64,000 nt of DNA from positions 1-64,000 of the forward strand of contig CAZFGW010000003.1 in the NCBI GenBank assembly GCA_964518575.1, given 5' to 3'. The stretch is from MGBC163016 sp964518575 (GTDB taxonomy: Bacteria; Actinomycetota; Coriobacteriia; Coriobacteriales; Eggerthellaceae). The position numbers and the translations under genes are program-made. This document shows, one piece after another, positions 16,902 to 25,918 of the stretch; position 1 is the first letter of the stretch; the number at the start of each line of letters is the position of its first letter. Under the pieces are notes generated by a model. It was given only the letters and a program-made list of their open reading frames with translations, did no database searches and was not told the DNA's origin.

Positions 16902-18266
16902 TCAGTTCTTCAGCGAATTCAGCGGCGCGGGCATATGACCGCCGCGATGCGCAAACACATGCCCCGCATGGGGATTGACGCTCATGACGGGCGCTTTGCC
17001 GAGCAGTCCGCCGAAATCGAGATAGTCCCCGACCTTCTTGCCGATGGCCGGAATGATGCGCACGGCAGTCGTTTTGTTGTTGATCATGCCGATGGCAGCT
17101 TCATCGGCAATGATGCCGAAAATCGCCTCAACACTGGTGTCGCCAGGCACCGCGATCATATCCAATCCGACCGAACACACGCACGTCATCGCCTCGAGCT
17201 TCTCAAGGCAAAGCGCGCCGCTTTCCGCCGCCCGGATCATACCCGCATCTTCGGATACCGGAATGAACGCACCAGACAATCCTCCCACCGAGGAGCTCGC
17301 CATAACGCCACCCTTTTTCACCGCGTCGTTGAGCATGGCAAGCGCCGCGGTCGTACCCGGACCACCGCATTGTCCAACCCCGATGGCTTCCAGAATCTCG
17401 GCAACCGAATCGCCCGCAGCGGGTGTGGGTGCCAAGGAAAGATCAAGGATGCCCTTCTGATAGCCGAGCCTCCGGGACGCTTCGCGCGCCATCAGTTCGC
17501 CTGCACGGGTGATCTTGAACGCCGTCGCCTTGATAGCTTCGGCGACGGTGGTGATATCAGCATCCTCGGGAAGGTCGGCAAGTACCGCGCGCACCACACC
17601 CGGTCCGCTGACTCCCACGTTGATGACCTCGTCCGCTTCGCCCGAACCATGGAACGCACCCGCCATGAACGGATTGTCCTCAACAGCATTGCAGAACACG
17701 ACGAGCTTTCCGGCTCCGATACAATCCGCATCAGCGGTCGCTTCCGCGGTCGCCTTGATGATGTGCGCCATCTTGAGCGCCATATCCATGTTGATGCCCG
17801 CGCGCGTAGAGCCGATATTCACCGAAGAACACACGAAGTCGGTCACCGAAAGTGCGTGTGGAATCGAATCGGCCAGTTTGATATCCCCGCGGGAAGCTCC
17901 CTTTTGTGCGAGCGCGGTGAATCCTCCGACGAAATCAACGCCCACGACCTTCGCCGCCTTATCCATGGCGATGGCAACAGGGGTCAAGTCGCACGCGTCG
18001 GTTGCGGAACACACTTCAGCAATAGGCGTGACGGAAATGCGCTTGTTGACGATAGGAATGCCGTATTCGCGCTCGAGCTGCTCTGCCGTGGGCACGAGGT
18101 CCTGCGCCGCGAAGCACATCCGATCGTACACTTTCGTTGCGATGCGCTCGATATCGTCATCGGTGCACCCTCTCAGATTCAATCCGAGCGTGATCGTCCT
18201 GATATCCAAATTCTGCTTGGATACCATCGTCAATGTTTCGGATATTTCTGCCGGCGTCAGCTGCAT
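16902..18266 (-). CDS. PFL/DUF711 (UPF0210) family protein
   Basis: A 454-aa protein of the UPF0210 family, related in fold to pyruvate-formate-lyase-like enzymes but of unestablished function. It has conserved stretches such as RTITLGLNL, SVNIGSTRAGINMD, GVSGPGVV and SSVGGLSGAFIPVSED, and the typical length of about 450. The N terminus MQLTPAEISETL starts at 18266 and is preceded by GGAGC. A 98-codon upstream extension runs through the divergent promoter region and is rejected. The ACT-domain gene that often neighbours this family is not adjacent. Confidence 0.9.
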   Translation of the reverse strand: MQLTPAEISETLTMVSKQNLDIRTITLGLNLRGCTDDDIERIATKVYDRMCFAAQDLVPTAEQLEREYGIPIVNKRISVTPIAEVCSATDACDLTPVAIAMDKAAKVVGVDFVGGFTALAQKGASRGDIKLADSIPHALSVTDFVCSSVNIGSTRAGINMDMALKMAHIIKATAEATADADCIGAGKLVVFCNAVEDNPFMAGAFHGSGEADEVINVGVSGPGVVRAVLADLPEDADITTVAEAIKATAFKITRAGELMAREASRRLGYQKGILDLSLAPTPAAGDSVAEILEAIGVGQCGGPGTTAALAMLNDAVKKGGVMASSSVGGLSGAFIPVSEDAGMIRAAESGALCLEKLEAMTCVCSVGLDMIAVPGDTSVEAIFGIIADEAAIGMINNKTTAVRIIPAIGKKVGDYLDFGGLLGKAPVMSVNPHAGHVFAHRGGHMPAPLNSLKN

Positions 18267-18314
18267 CGGTGCTCCAAATCTATTCGAAAATATCTGTTTG
18301 ACCAGAATAACAAA

Positions 18315-18320
18315 TATAAT
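18315..18320 (+). promoter_or_regulatory. Possible -10 box for the MBL-fold gene
   Basis: A perfect TATAAT lies 48 bp before the start at 18369 in the 102-bp divergent gap with DUF711. No good -35 at 16-18 bp spacing was found. Confidence 0.35.
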
Positions 18321-18368
18321 GTCGTAACCAAGCCATATCGTTCGCTTCGGCGAAAAGGAAGGACCTAC

Positions 18369-19202
18369 ATGATCGCCCTGCATGTTCTTGCATCGGGAAG
18401 CCGTGGCAACGCTGCAGTTATCGAAAATACGCAAACGCACGAGGGCGTTCTTGTCGATTGCGGCATTTGCAAGCGCGATCTGATCGGGGGCTGCACTGAG
18501 GTCGGCTTCGATCCCGCAAACATCAAAGCGATCCTCATCACCCATGATCATTCCGACCACACCAAAGGGCTTGGCGTCGTTTTGCGCGGACTCGCGAAGG
18601 GCGGCACAACGCCGACCGTATATGTGAGCGAACGTGTGCGAAACGCCTCAAAGGATATCAAGAGTGCGCTCACATCCGAGGTTGACGTGCGTCCGATGAG
18701 CGCCACTGATGCGCTAACGCTTGCGGGAATGCAGGTGCATGTCTTTCGCACCTCCCACGATGCTGCCGAGTCCTTCGGATTCAGATTCGAATGGTCGGGA
18801 ACGGATGATGCGCACAAGGAACACGACGCGCTCGGCTTCATGACCGATACCGGCGTCGTTCTGCCCGAGGCACATGAGGCACTCGAGTACGTCAGGATCC
18901 TCGCACTCGAATCGAACCACGATCTGCATATGCTTCATAACGGTCCGTATCCCTACCCGCTGAAAAAGCGCGTTGCATCGAATCTGGGGCATCTTTCGAA
19001 CGATCAAGCAGCAGCGGAGCTGGATGCGCTCATGCAAAATGTGGGGTCATCAATGCTCGAGCACGTGGTTGCCATGCACATCTCGCAGAACAACAATACG
19101 TATGCGCTGCCGAAAGAAACGCTCAAGCGCGTGATCGAACGCATTGGTCATAGCGCAGAGGTGCGCTCCGCCTTCCAAAGCCGCATTGTCAGCGTTCGGT
19201 AA
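18369..19202 (+). CDS. MBL-fold metallohydrolase, WalJ/YycJ-like
   Basis: A 277-aa metallo-beta-lactamase-fold protein. The zinc motif THDHSDHTKG is near residue 60. A GSRGNAAVI opening and the C-terminal MHISQNNNT are typical of the YycJ/WalJ group, a likely 5'-to-3' exonuclease linked to chromosome replication and the WalKR locus in Firmicutes. Here no walKR genes are adjacent. AAGGAAGG lies upstream of the ATG. A very long overlapping open frame begins at 16935 but only this C-terminal part is a gene. Confidence 0.88.
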   Translation: MIALHVLASGSRGNAAVIENTQTHEGVLVDCGICKRDLIGGCTEVGFDPANIKAILITHDHSDHTKGLGVVLRGLAKGGTTPTVYVSERVRNASKDIKSALTSEVDVRPMSATDALTLAGMQVHVFRTSHDAAESFGFRFEWSGTDDAHKEHDALGFMTDTGVVLPEAHEALEYVRILALESNHDLHMLHNGPYPYPLKKRVASNLGHLSNDQAAAELDALMQNVGSSMLEHVVAMHISQNNNTYALPKETLKRVIERIGHSAEVRSAFQSRIVSVR

Positions 19203-19286
19203 TCCCGCACCGACGGAACCCCGCGCAATACAAACCCTCACCCGCGGGCTCACCGCGCACAAGCGCTGTTCCCTGCCCCGATACTC

Positions 19287-20690
19287 TTACGTCAGCCAGC
19301 CTTGGATATAGGGAATCCACCCCATGACAAGGATTACCACAATCAGAATGGGAACACCGATGCGCATCCAAGGATAGAGCCATTGCGGAAACTTCAGTCC
19401 CTCGCCCGCATTCGCCTCAGCAAGGAAATTCTTCCATCCCCAGCCACGCCGGCTCACACAGAACAGCACGAAGATCAAAGATCCGATCACGAGCAGGTTG
19501 TTCGACACCAAGAAATCCTCGATCGCTTGGATATTGCCGATACCGGGAATCTCGAATCCCGCCCATACATTGAATCCGAGCGCGCACGGCAATGAGAGCA
19601 GCGGGATCAGGATGACATTGATGAGCACCGCCTTTTTCCGGCTTATGTGCCACTCATCCATCCAGAAGCTCAAAATGCCCTCGAAGACCGCGATCACGGT
19701 GGATATGGCGGCGAAACTCATGAAGATGAAGAAGAGCGTCGCCCAAAAATTTCCGAGCCACATCTGCTCGAAAACGGAAGGAAGCGTGACGAACACAAGA
19801 CCGGGGCCGGAATCGGGTGGAACGTCGAAGGCAAAGCACGCGGGGAAAATGATAAGTCCCGTTGCGATAGCAACAAACGTATCCAGTCCTGCGATGCGCG
19901 TCGCTTCGCCGAACAGCGAATACTTGCGATCGATGTAGCTGCCGAAGATCTCCATAGAGCCGATACCGATGGACAACGTGAAAAACGCCTGCCCGAGCGC
20001 CGCGAAGACCGCATCGGAGAAGGTCGGCAAATCTTTGAATAGTTTCGCGAAATCAGGGTAGAGGTAAAATGCCACACCCTCCCCCGCTCCCGGAAGCGTG
20101 CAGGAACGGATGGCAAGGATGAGAATGAGCGCGAGCAAGCACACCATCATAACTTTCGTGATGCGCTCGACACCTTTTTGCAGCCCGAGCGAGCAGATGA
20201 ATAACGAGATGCCGCATGCCACGAACATCCAGAAAACGAGCTCGCCCGGATTGGCGAGCATGGTGGCGAACATATCCGCGAATTGCGTGGTTGCAGCACC
20301 GCTGGCTTCGACCTGCACGCCCTCGAACGGGGTGGTAGCCATTTTTGGAATGTAGGCAAGCATCCATCCCGCAACGGTGGTGTAGAACATCATCAGCAGA
20401 TACAAGCCACAAAAGCCGATCCATTTGAACCGATGCCACTGTGTCCCCTTCGGCTCGAGCCGATTGAACGCCTGCGCGATCGACTGCTGGCTCGCACGCC
20501 CGACCGCAAACTCCATGACCATGATGGGAAGTGCCAGAATTGCCAAAAAAACGAGATAGAGTACGACAAATGCCGCACCGCCGTATGCACCCACGATATA
20601 GGGAAACCGCCAAACGTTGCCAAGACCGACCGCACACCCGGCGCTGATGAGGATGAATCCGAGCCGTGATCTGAATTGTTCGCGCGCCAC
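19287..20690 (-). CDS. Sodium-dependent transporter, NSS/SNF family
   Basis: A 467-aa integral membrane protein with about 11-12 hydrophobic segments. The first helix carries the NSS signature GFILISAGCAVGLGNVWRFP, where the unwound Gly/Asn/Trp/Arg region binds sodium and substrate. Members take up amino acids or related amines with sodium. The substrate is unknown. The start codon is GTG, preceded by GAGAGGGG. It is a single-gene unit, convergent with the MBL gene and divergent from the small membrane protein. Confidence 0.9.
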   Translation of the reverse strand: MAREQFRSRLGFILISAGCAVGLGNVWRFPYIVGAYGGAAFVVLYLVFLAILALPIMVMEFAVGRASQQSIAQAFNRLEPKGTQWHRFKWIGFCGLYLLMMFYTTVAGWMLAYIPKMATTPFEGVQVEASGAATTQFADMFATMLANPGELVFWMFVACGISLFICSLGLQKGVERITKVMMVCLLALILILAIRSCTLPGAGEGVAFYLYPDFAKLFKDLPTFSDAVFAALGQAFFTLSIGIGSMEIFGSYIDRKYSLFGEATRIAGLDTFVAIATGLIIFPACFAFDVPPDSGPGLVFVTLPSVFEQMWLGNFWATLFFIFMSFAAISTVIAVFEGILSFWMDEWHISRKKAVLINVILIPLLSLPCALGFNVWAGFEIPGIGNIQAIEDFLVSNNLLVIGSLIFVLFCVSRRGWGWKNFLAEANAGEGLKFPQWLYPWMRIGVPILIVVILVMGWIPYIQGWLT

Positions 20691-20920
20691 GCTTATCCCC
20701 TCTCATACTGTTCTGGCAACCGCATAAAAGCGCGGCTTGCATCTCAATCTTGTCAACCCATCTTACCCAATAATGCGCACACCCCATTGAAACATCTGTT
20801 CAACATCCCGTTAGCAGTATTCCCCCAGTGCCCAGCGGGCTTGTAAATCCCACTTCGCATGCATCTAAAATCGTGGTAGCGATTGCAAGAGATTACAGAA
20901 ACACAAAGCGGGGGATAACC

Positions 20921-21295
20921 GTGAATTTCTTCATTAGATGGATTGCCACAGCATTGGCAGTAGCAGCAGCAATTTGGATCGTTCCAGGCATCCAGCTCAT
21001 CGGCGGTGACTCGGCATGGATCGGCATCGCACTGTTCGCTTTGATCTTGTCACTCATCAACATCTCGATCAAACCGATCCTGCAGATCCTGTCCCTGCCC
21101 GTAACCATCCTCACCTTGGGAATCTTCTACCTCGTCGTCAACACCCTGCTCATCTATATCGCAGCATGGCTTGCCAACGGACTGTTCGGCATTGGCTTTT
21201 GGATCGAAGGATTCGGAAGCGCATTCATGGCATCCATCGTTATATCCATCGTGAGTGCGCTCGTGAATGCCGTTTTGGGAAACGACGCAGCCTAG
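20921..21295 (+). CDS. Phage-holin-like (YvlD-type) four-helix membrane protein
   Basis: A 124-aa protein made almost entirely of four hydrophobic segments, with the ALILSLINISIKPILQIL and LPVTILTLG sequence of the phage_holin_4_2/YvlD family. Chromosomal members are not phage holins in practice; some are linked to envelope stress. The start is GTG with GGGGGA upstream, giving MNFFIRWIATAL. No phage genes surround it. Confidence 0.82.
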   Translation: MNFFIRWIATALAVAAAIWIVPGIQLIGGDSAWIGIALFALILSLINISIKPILQILSLPVTILTLGIFYLVVNTLLIYIAAWLANGLFGIGFWIEGFGSAFMASIVISIVSALVNAVLGNDAA

Positions 21296-21314
21296 CTGAA
21301 ACACCTCTCGAAAT

Positions 21315-22691
21315 CTAGCGCGAACACTCTTCCTTGCCTACGCGCACAAAGATGATGACGAGCATGCACAATCCCAAAAACGCCGAGAAGCCCAGTGCCA
21401 GCTGGTAGCCGAAGGCACCTGCCGTCGGTCCAACAAGAGAGATAAATAGCATCATGATGGCGGTGCCAAACGAGGCACATGCCTGCCGTACGTTCGCCGA
21501 AAATGCTGCACCATCGATCATGAGTGACTTATCCAGCTTCGCCATGCCCCATGCCGCAAGCGGACCGATCGTCGAACCCACACCGATGCCGCGGATCGTT
21601 TGCAGCACCGTAATCAGCCAAAGCGGCGTGTCAGCATTGATGAAAGCCAGCGGCGCCGCGCCGAGAAGCACAAGCACGGACGAACACATTGTGACCGGAC
21701 GCACCCCGATCTTGTCGCTCAGGAACCCACCGAGCGGATTGATGATGAGCGCCATGATGGTGGGCGGCAAAAAGACAATGCCGGAATCGAGCGCGGAGAG
21801 TCCCTGTACATTCTGAACGAACAGCGGAATGATGAGCGTGATGCCCATGAAGGATGCGAACAGGAAATTCTGCCCGATGAAGCTGACGAGGAAATCGGAT
21901 GTCTTGAAGATGTCTAGGTTGATAAGCGGGTAGGTGACGCGCTTTTGCCGCCGAACGAAAAGGATGAGGCACGCGACGCCTATGAGCAGCGGCACCCAAA
22001 CCTCCCAGCGGAAAATGCCGAATGACGCCGCGTCGGTCAATCCCAGCAGGATGCCGCCGAAGCCGAGCGTAGAGAGCATGAACGACGTCGAGTCAAGATG
22101 CACGCTGGTATCGAGCCCGTCGTCTTTCGGGATGGTCCAGATCGTTGCCAAAAGCAGCGCAAAAATGGCAACGGAGAGGATCAGAAAGAAGCTCCGCCAC
22201 CCTAAAGAATCAACGAGCGCACCACCGACCAAAGGACCGATATTGGGAGCGAAGCCCATGGCGATGCCCGCAATACCCATGGCAGTGCCGTTCTGTCCCT
22301 TCGGAAACCGCGTCATGGCAATATAGTTGATGAGCGGCAACGTGATGCCCGCGGCGATTGCTTGGGGGATGCGTCCCAAGAACAACATGATGAAATTCAC
22401 GGCGAAAAAGTCGATGCAGAGACCGACCAAGAACGAACAGAGCGCCACCACCATCAGCGTCTTGATACCGACCTTCTTCGACAAATGCGATACCAGTGGA
22501 ACGGTGACGCCCATGACCAGCATGTAGATGGTCGTTAACCACTGCAGAATGGATTCCGACGTTCCGAAATCCGCCTGGATGCCAAGCATCATCGAGTTGG
22601 TCGATGTTTGCGACAGTGACCCGAATGAACAGGTGAGCGTCACTATCGCGAATGTTGCATAAATCCGTGCTTTCCCTTGTGCCTTTCCCAT
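21315..22691 (-). CDS. MFS transporter, DHA2 (EmrB/QacA) type
   Basis: A 458-aa membrane protein with the 14-helix drug:H+ antiporter-2 pattern. It includes a loop motif near LVSHLSKKVGIKTLMV and the GLGPLVGGALVDSLGWRS-type motif C (GFAPNIGPLVGG). It is expected to export hydrophobic compounds with proton influx. It starts 15 bp after the OPT transporter stop and is the last gene of the long minus-strand run that begins at 31418. Substrate unknown. Confidence 0.88.
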   Translation of the reverse strand: MGKAQGKARIYATFAIVTLTCSFGSLSQTSTNSMMLGIQADFGTSESILQWLTTIYMLVMGVTVPLVSHLSKKVGIKTLMVVALCSFLVGLCIDFFAVNFIMLFLGRIPQAIAAGITLPLINYIAMTRFPKGQNGTAMGIAGIAMGFAPNIGPLVGGALVDSLGWRSFFLILSVAIFALLLATIWTIPKDDGLDTSVHLDSTSFMLSTLGFGGILLGLTDAASFGIFRWEVWVPLLIGVACLILFVRRQKRVTYPLINLDIFKTSDFLVSFIGQNFLFASFMGITLIIPLFVQNVQGLSALDSGIVFLPPTIMALIINPLGGFLSDKIGVRPVTMCSSVLVLLGAAPLAFINADTPLWLITVLQTIRGIGVGSTIGPLAAWGMAKLDKSLMIDGAAFSANVRQACASFGTAIMMLFISLVGPTAGAFGYQLALGFSAFLGLCMLVIIFVRVGKEECSR

Positions 22692-22706
22692 GAACTACCC
22701 CGCAAA

Positions 22707-24449
22707 TTACCCCACGAATGCCATACCTGCCACCACCATGGCAAGTACGATACCGATGATCGATTCTCCTCCCAAGAGTCCTGACGCAACAATGAGACCT
22801 CGCTCATTGCTTTCTTCGCGCGCGCGAGCACGCTCCTCCGATGCGAGTGCGCGCATCCTGTACTTCGCGATTGCGTCATAAATGACTTTTATCATAGCAC
22901 CGATGAACGCGGTGAAAGACATATAGAACGGCAGGTAGATGCCGAGTCCGAGCATCATGGAGGGCAGTCCGAAGAGGTAGAGGATGATACCAAGGGCAAG
23001 CCCTGCCAAGAATGCGGGCATGTTCGTGATGCCTGAGACCATGGACGCAACGACGCTCGCCTGGGCGGAGACGAATTCCTGTCCGACGCCGAACGCGCCC
23101 GGTCCGTATGCCTGGAAGAGCACCATCATGGTCAGTACGGCGACCACGCTGCCGACCACCGCACCGATTCCTTGCCCGACCCACTGCGCGCGCGGATCAG
23201 TGCCGAGCGTATGTCCGGCTTTGAAGTCGTTCATGACATCTCCCGCAAGCCCGCACGCAACGGCAACGAGCGCCGCGATGAAGAAAAGTTTCACCTGGGC
23301 AATAGGCACGAACGCTGCAATGAGCAGAAGCACGATCAGCCCGAAAATCTCCATGGGATCGATACCGGTCTGTCCAACGCTTTGCGCGCTCATGGCGCAG
23401 GCAACAAATGCCCCAACTACAACAATGAGGGCAACAGCAACGGGCAGCCCAAGGAAGATGCACGCGAACGTGACGACTGAGGCGATCAAAACAAGAAACA
23501 CGCCCATCGACACGAGCCGCCGCTGCGAAAGCTCACGGGGAACACGCCCATAAGCACTCTGTGCGGTAAGCCCTGATTTCTCAAGCGCACTTTTGGATGA
23601 GCGCAGCGAACGCGCGAGCGCCCTTATGCCCTTCGGAATGATATCCTTCGCGATGACCGCGATGCCACATCCCATCATGCACCCCATGCCGAGGCAGGAG
23701 ACCACCTGCGATGCGGCGTCCACGCTCAAAAAGCCGAGCGAGGTTCCGCCGACAATGATGCCGAAGTTCGCGATCACTGCTCCCAAAAACCAGAAGCACA
23801 CCGCACCCGTTCCCACCAGGAATCCGACCGAGAGCATCATCGGCGAGTTGTAAATACCAAACGCCACCCCGGGGATGGGCAGCGAGCACAGAAGCGAAGG
23901 GAACAGCTTGAGCCCATCGCGCAAAAAACAATAGATGCCAGCGAATCCGAGTGATCCGAACAGGCGCTTTCCCGTCGAGCCGCCCGCATCCCCCGCCTTG
24001 AGCGTTTGTGCCGCCGCTTCGCCGATGGGGAATTCCGCATGCGTATCCTCGACGAAATGCTTGCGGAACAAAATGGACGCAACGAGACCGAGCGCCGATC
24101 CGCTAAGAGCGATCACAAGCATCTGTACCAGCGAGACCTCATCGGCAAGACCAAGCATCCATGCACCGGGGATGGTGAACGCAAGACCGCCCGCCACCAT
24201 GGCACCAGACGACATCACCGTGTGCGTGACGTTGGCTTCATTGAGCGTCGAGCGCCCGCGACTGACCGCTTTCAGCAAGAACAAGGAGATGATCGCCGCG
24301 AAAATGATCGGCCAGGGAAGTGCGCCCATCTTGAGTGCAACGTAAACCGAAGACGCCGTTATGATCGCGCATCCAATGCATCCGATCACGACGCCTCTGA
24401 GCGTCAACTGACCTTTCAACGACCTTACCTCCCCGCCTCTTGGGATCAC
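22707..24449 (-). CDS. OPT-family (oligopeptide/metal-chelate) transporter
   Basis: A protein of up to 580 aa with about 14-16 hydrophobic segments and the OPT opening LTLRGVVIGCIGCAIITASS. Bacterial OPT proteins import peptides or metal complexes. Two starts are plausible: GTG at 24449 with GGGAG 7 nt upstream, and TTG at 24419 with a stronger GGGGAGG 8 nt upstream. The longer form is given. The gene follows ybaK by 27 bp and precedes the MFS gene by 15 bp. Its place downstream of nickel-cofactor genes makes metal-chelate uptake worth testing, but nothing in the sequence proves it. Confidence 0.85.
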   Translation of the reverse strand: MIPRGGEVRSLKGQLTLRGVVIGCIGCAIITASSVYVALKMGALPWPIIFAAIISLFLLKAVSRGRSTLNEANVTHTVMSSGAMVAGGLAFTIPGAWMLGLADEVSLVQMLVIALSGSALGLVASILFRKHFVEDTHAEFPIGEAAAQTLKAGDAGGSTGKRLFGSLGFAGIYCFLRDGLKLFPSLLCSLPIPGVAFGIYNSPMMLSVGFLVGTGAVCFWFLGAVIANFGIIVGGTSLGFLSVDAASQVVSCLGMGCMMGCGIAVIAKDIIPKGIRALARSLRSSKSALEKSGLTAQSAYGRVPRELSQRRLVSMGVFLVLIASVVTFACIFLGLPVAVALIVVVGAFVACAMSAQSVGQTGIDPMEIFGLIVLLLIAAFVPIAQVKLFFIAALVAVACGLAGDVMNDFKAGHTLGTDPRAQWVGQGIGAVVGSVVAVLTMMVLFQAYGPGAFGVGQEFVSAQASVVASMVSGITNMPAFLAGLALGIILYLFGLPSMMLGLGIYLPFYMSFTAFIGAMIKVIYDAIAKYRMRALASEERARAREESNERGLIVASGLLGGESIIGIVLAMVVAGMAFVG

Positions 24450-24476
24450 ACAAACGCTCCCATAGTAGAGCAGGCA

Positions 24477-24959
24477 TCACGTCAGGTCGGCATAAGTGGC
24501 GCCGATAAGGGCGATTAAATCGGCGGGGTTCATCTCGAGTTGACAACCGATCCGTCCACCTGAGAAGAGAATCGTGTCAAAGAGCTGAGCAGTCTCGTCA
24601 AGAAACGTCGGGAAGGGCTTCTTCATCCCGATCGGGCTGCATCCTCCATGGATGTAGCCGGTGAGCCCGAGTAGCTCCTTGCTCTTCACCATGTGGATGG
24701 ATTTCTCGTGCGCAGCGTTCGCTGCCTTCTTGAGATCGAGCGTTTCAGCGACAGGGATGACGAACACATAATGCTCGCCGCTCTTGCCCACGCTCACGAG
24801 CGTCTTGAACACGCGATCGGGGTCCTCGTGCAAAAGCTCTGCGACCTCAACGCCGGATAGGGCACCGTCACAGGAAAAAGTATGGAACGAAAAAGGCAGC
24901 TTCGCCTGCTCGACCACACGCACCGCATTCGTTTTCGCATCGTTATCGTGCTTCGCCAT
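24477..24959 (-). CDS. ybaK: YbaK/EbsC-type Cys-tRNA(Pro) deacylase
   Basis: A 160-aa protein of the YbaK editing family, which clears cysteine wrongly attached to tRNA-Pro. It shows the conserved VFKTLVS segment with its Lys, the GGCSPIGMKK loop and the FLDETAQLFDTILFSGGRIG C-terminal region. Length matches the family. GAGGG precedes the ATG. It lies in the long minus-strand run, 32 bp after rhaD. Confidence 0.92.
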   Translation of the reverse strand: MAKHDNDAKTNAVRVVEQAKLPFSFHTFSCDGALSGVEVAELLHEDPDRVFKTLVSVGKSGEHYVFVIPVAETLDLKKAANAAHEKSIHMVKSKELLGLTGYIHGGCSPIGMKKPFPTFLDETAQLFDTILFSGGRIGCQLEMNPADLIALIGATYADLT

Positions 24960-24991
24960 GATCCCTCATCGCATCAGCATCCTGCGCGCAA

Positions 24992-25918
24992 TCACACATG
25001 CGGCAGCGGTGACGTGCCTAAGGCAGCATCGTCAGGCGGGAAGAAGCGGTACTCCGGCTCAAGCGTCGGGTAGAGCGTCTCCTCAAGACTTGCCTTGTCG
25101 GGGATGAAATACATATCGGGCAGATCGATATGGTATGCCTCCGACATCTGCCGCAAGCATCCGTCGCCGATCATCTGGAAATCGCCCGGCTGCATCGACT
25201 TGACCTTGACGAGAACTTCGGCTGCTTTCTCGATGGTTTCAACAAGTCCGAAGGTTTCGGAGAAATCCTTTCCTGCACAGATGAGACCGTGATGCGCCCA
25301 CACGACCGCATTGCAGTTCGCCATCAACCGTGCGGAGGCATAGCCAAGCTCCAAACTTCCCGGCACCATCCAGTCGAGCACGCCGATGCCTTGCGGAAAC
25401 ACCATCGCGCACTCGCTGATCATGCCCCAGAGTGCCCGTGTGAACGACACGCCGTCAAGGGGCAGCACGAAGGTGAGCGCGATGAGATTCACCGGATGCG
25501 CATGGTAGATCACCGCGCATTCGCTCATGCCCGCCGCCTTCTTGATCTCGTGGTTGAGCAGATGGGACGCAAGCTCGCTCGTAGGCATGTGGTCAGCTTC
25601 GAATCCCCAGCAGGTGCGGTAGCTCTTGCCCAGCCGGTCGACCTCGATGATGCCGATGAGCTCCTTCGGCTTGTGCGCGATGTCGCGGAAATAGCTACCC
25701 GCTGCGGTGATCATGAGATAGTCGCCCGCAAGCCCCGTGACGTCAACACCGATGGGACGCCAGGTACCGGTCATGAAATCGCTTTTGACCATGTAGGCTT
25801 CTTCAGCCGTCAGGCGGTATGACAAATTGCCGCCGTTGCGCTCATGCCAGCCACTCCCACTTCCGAGATTGGCAAGCTTGATGAATTCTTTGGCGAATCG
25901 GGACTCAAGCACTTTCAT
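24992..25918 (-). CDS. rhaD: Class II aldolase, rhamnulose-1-phosphate aldolase-like
   Basis: A 308-aa zinc-dependent class II aldolase. The metal-site His pair lies in IYHAHPVNL and a third His in VVWAHHGLI. The N-terminal GWHERNGGNLSYRL matches RhaD, which splits L-rhamnulose 1-phosphate into dihydroxyacetone phosphate and L-lactaldehyde. The length is 30-35 residues above RhaD of enterobacteria. No rhaA, rhaB or sugar transporter is nearby; instead the gene overlaps larC by 14 bp. A different phosphorylated substrate is therefore possible. Confidence 0.8.
   Translation of the reverse strand: MKVLESRFAKEFIKLANLGSGSGWHERNGGNLSYRLTAEEAYMVKSDFMTGTWRPIGVDVTGLAGDYLMITAAGSYFRDIAHKPKELIGIIEVDRLGKSYRTCWGFEADHMPTSELASHLLNHEIKKAAGMSECAVIYHAHPVNLIALTFVLPLDGVSFTRALWGMISECAMVFPQGIGVLDWMVPGSLELGYASARLMANCNAVVWAHHGLICAGKDFSETFGLVETIEKAAEVLVKVKSMQPGDFQMIGDGCLRQMSEAYHIDLPDMYFIPDKASLEETLYPTLEPEYRFFPPDDAALGTSPLPHV

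Noticed and set aside
16935..18368. Long plus-strand open frame running into the MBL gene, opposite DUF711
   Set aside because: It is antisense to a well-conserved DUF711 gene, shows no domain, and the MBL protein has a proper start and ribosome site at 18369.
20921..21295. Phage-holin-like gene considered as a sign of a prophage
   Set aside because: No other phage gene surrounds it, and this family is widespread as an ordinary chromosomal membrane protein.
24992..25918. Rhamnose catabolic operon
   Set aside because: Only the aldolase is present; isomerase, kinase, regulator and transporter genes are absent and its neighbours are nickel-cofactor genes.
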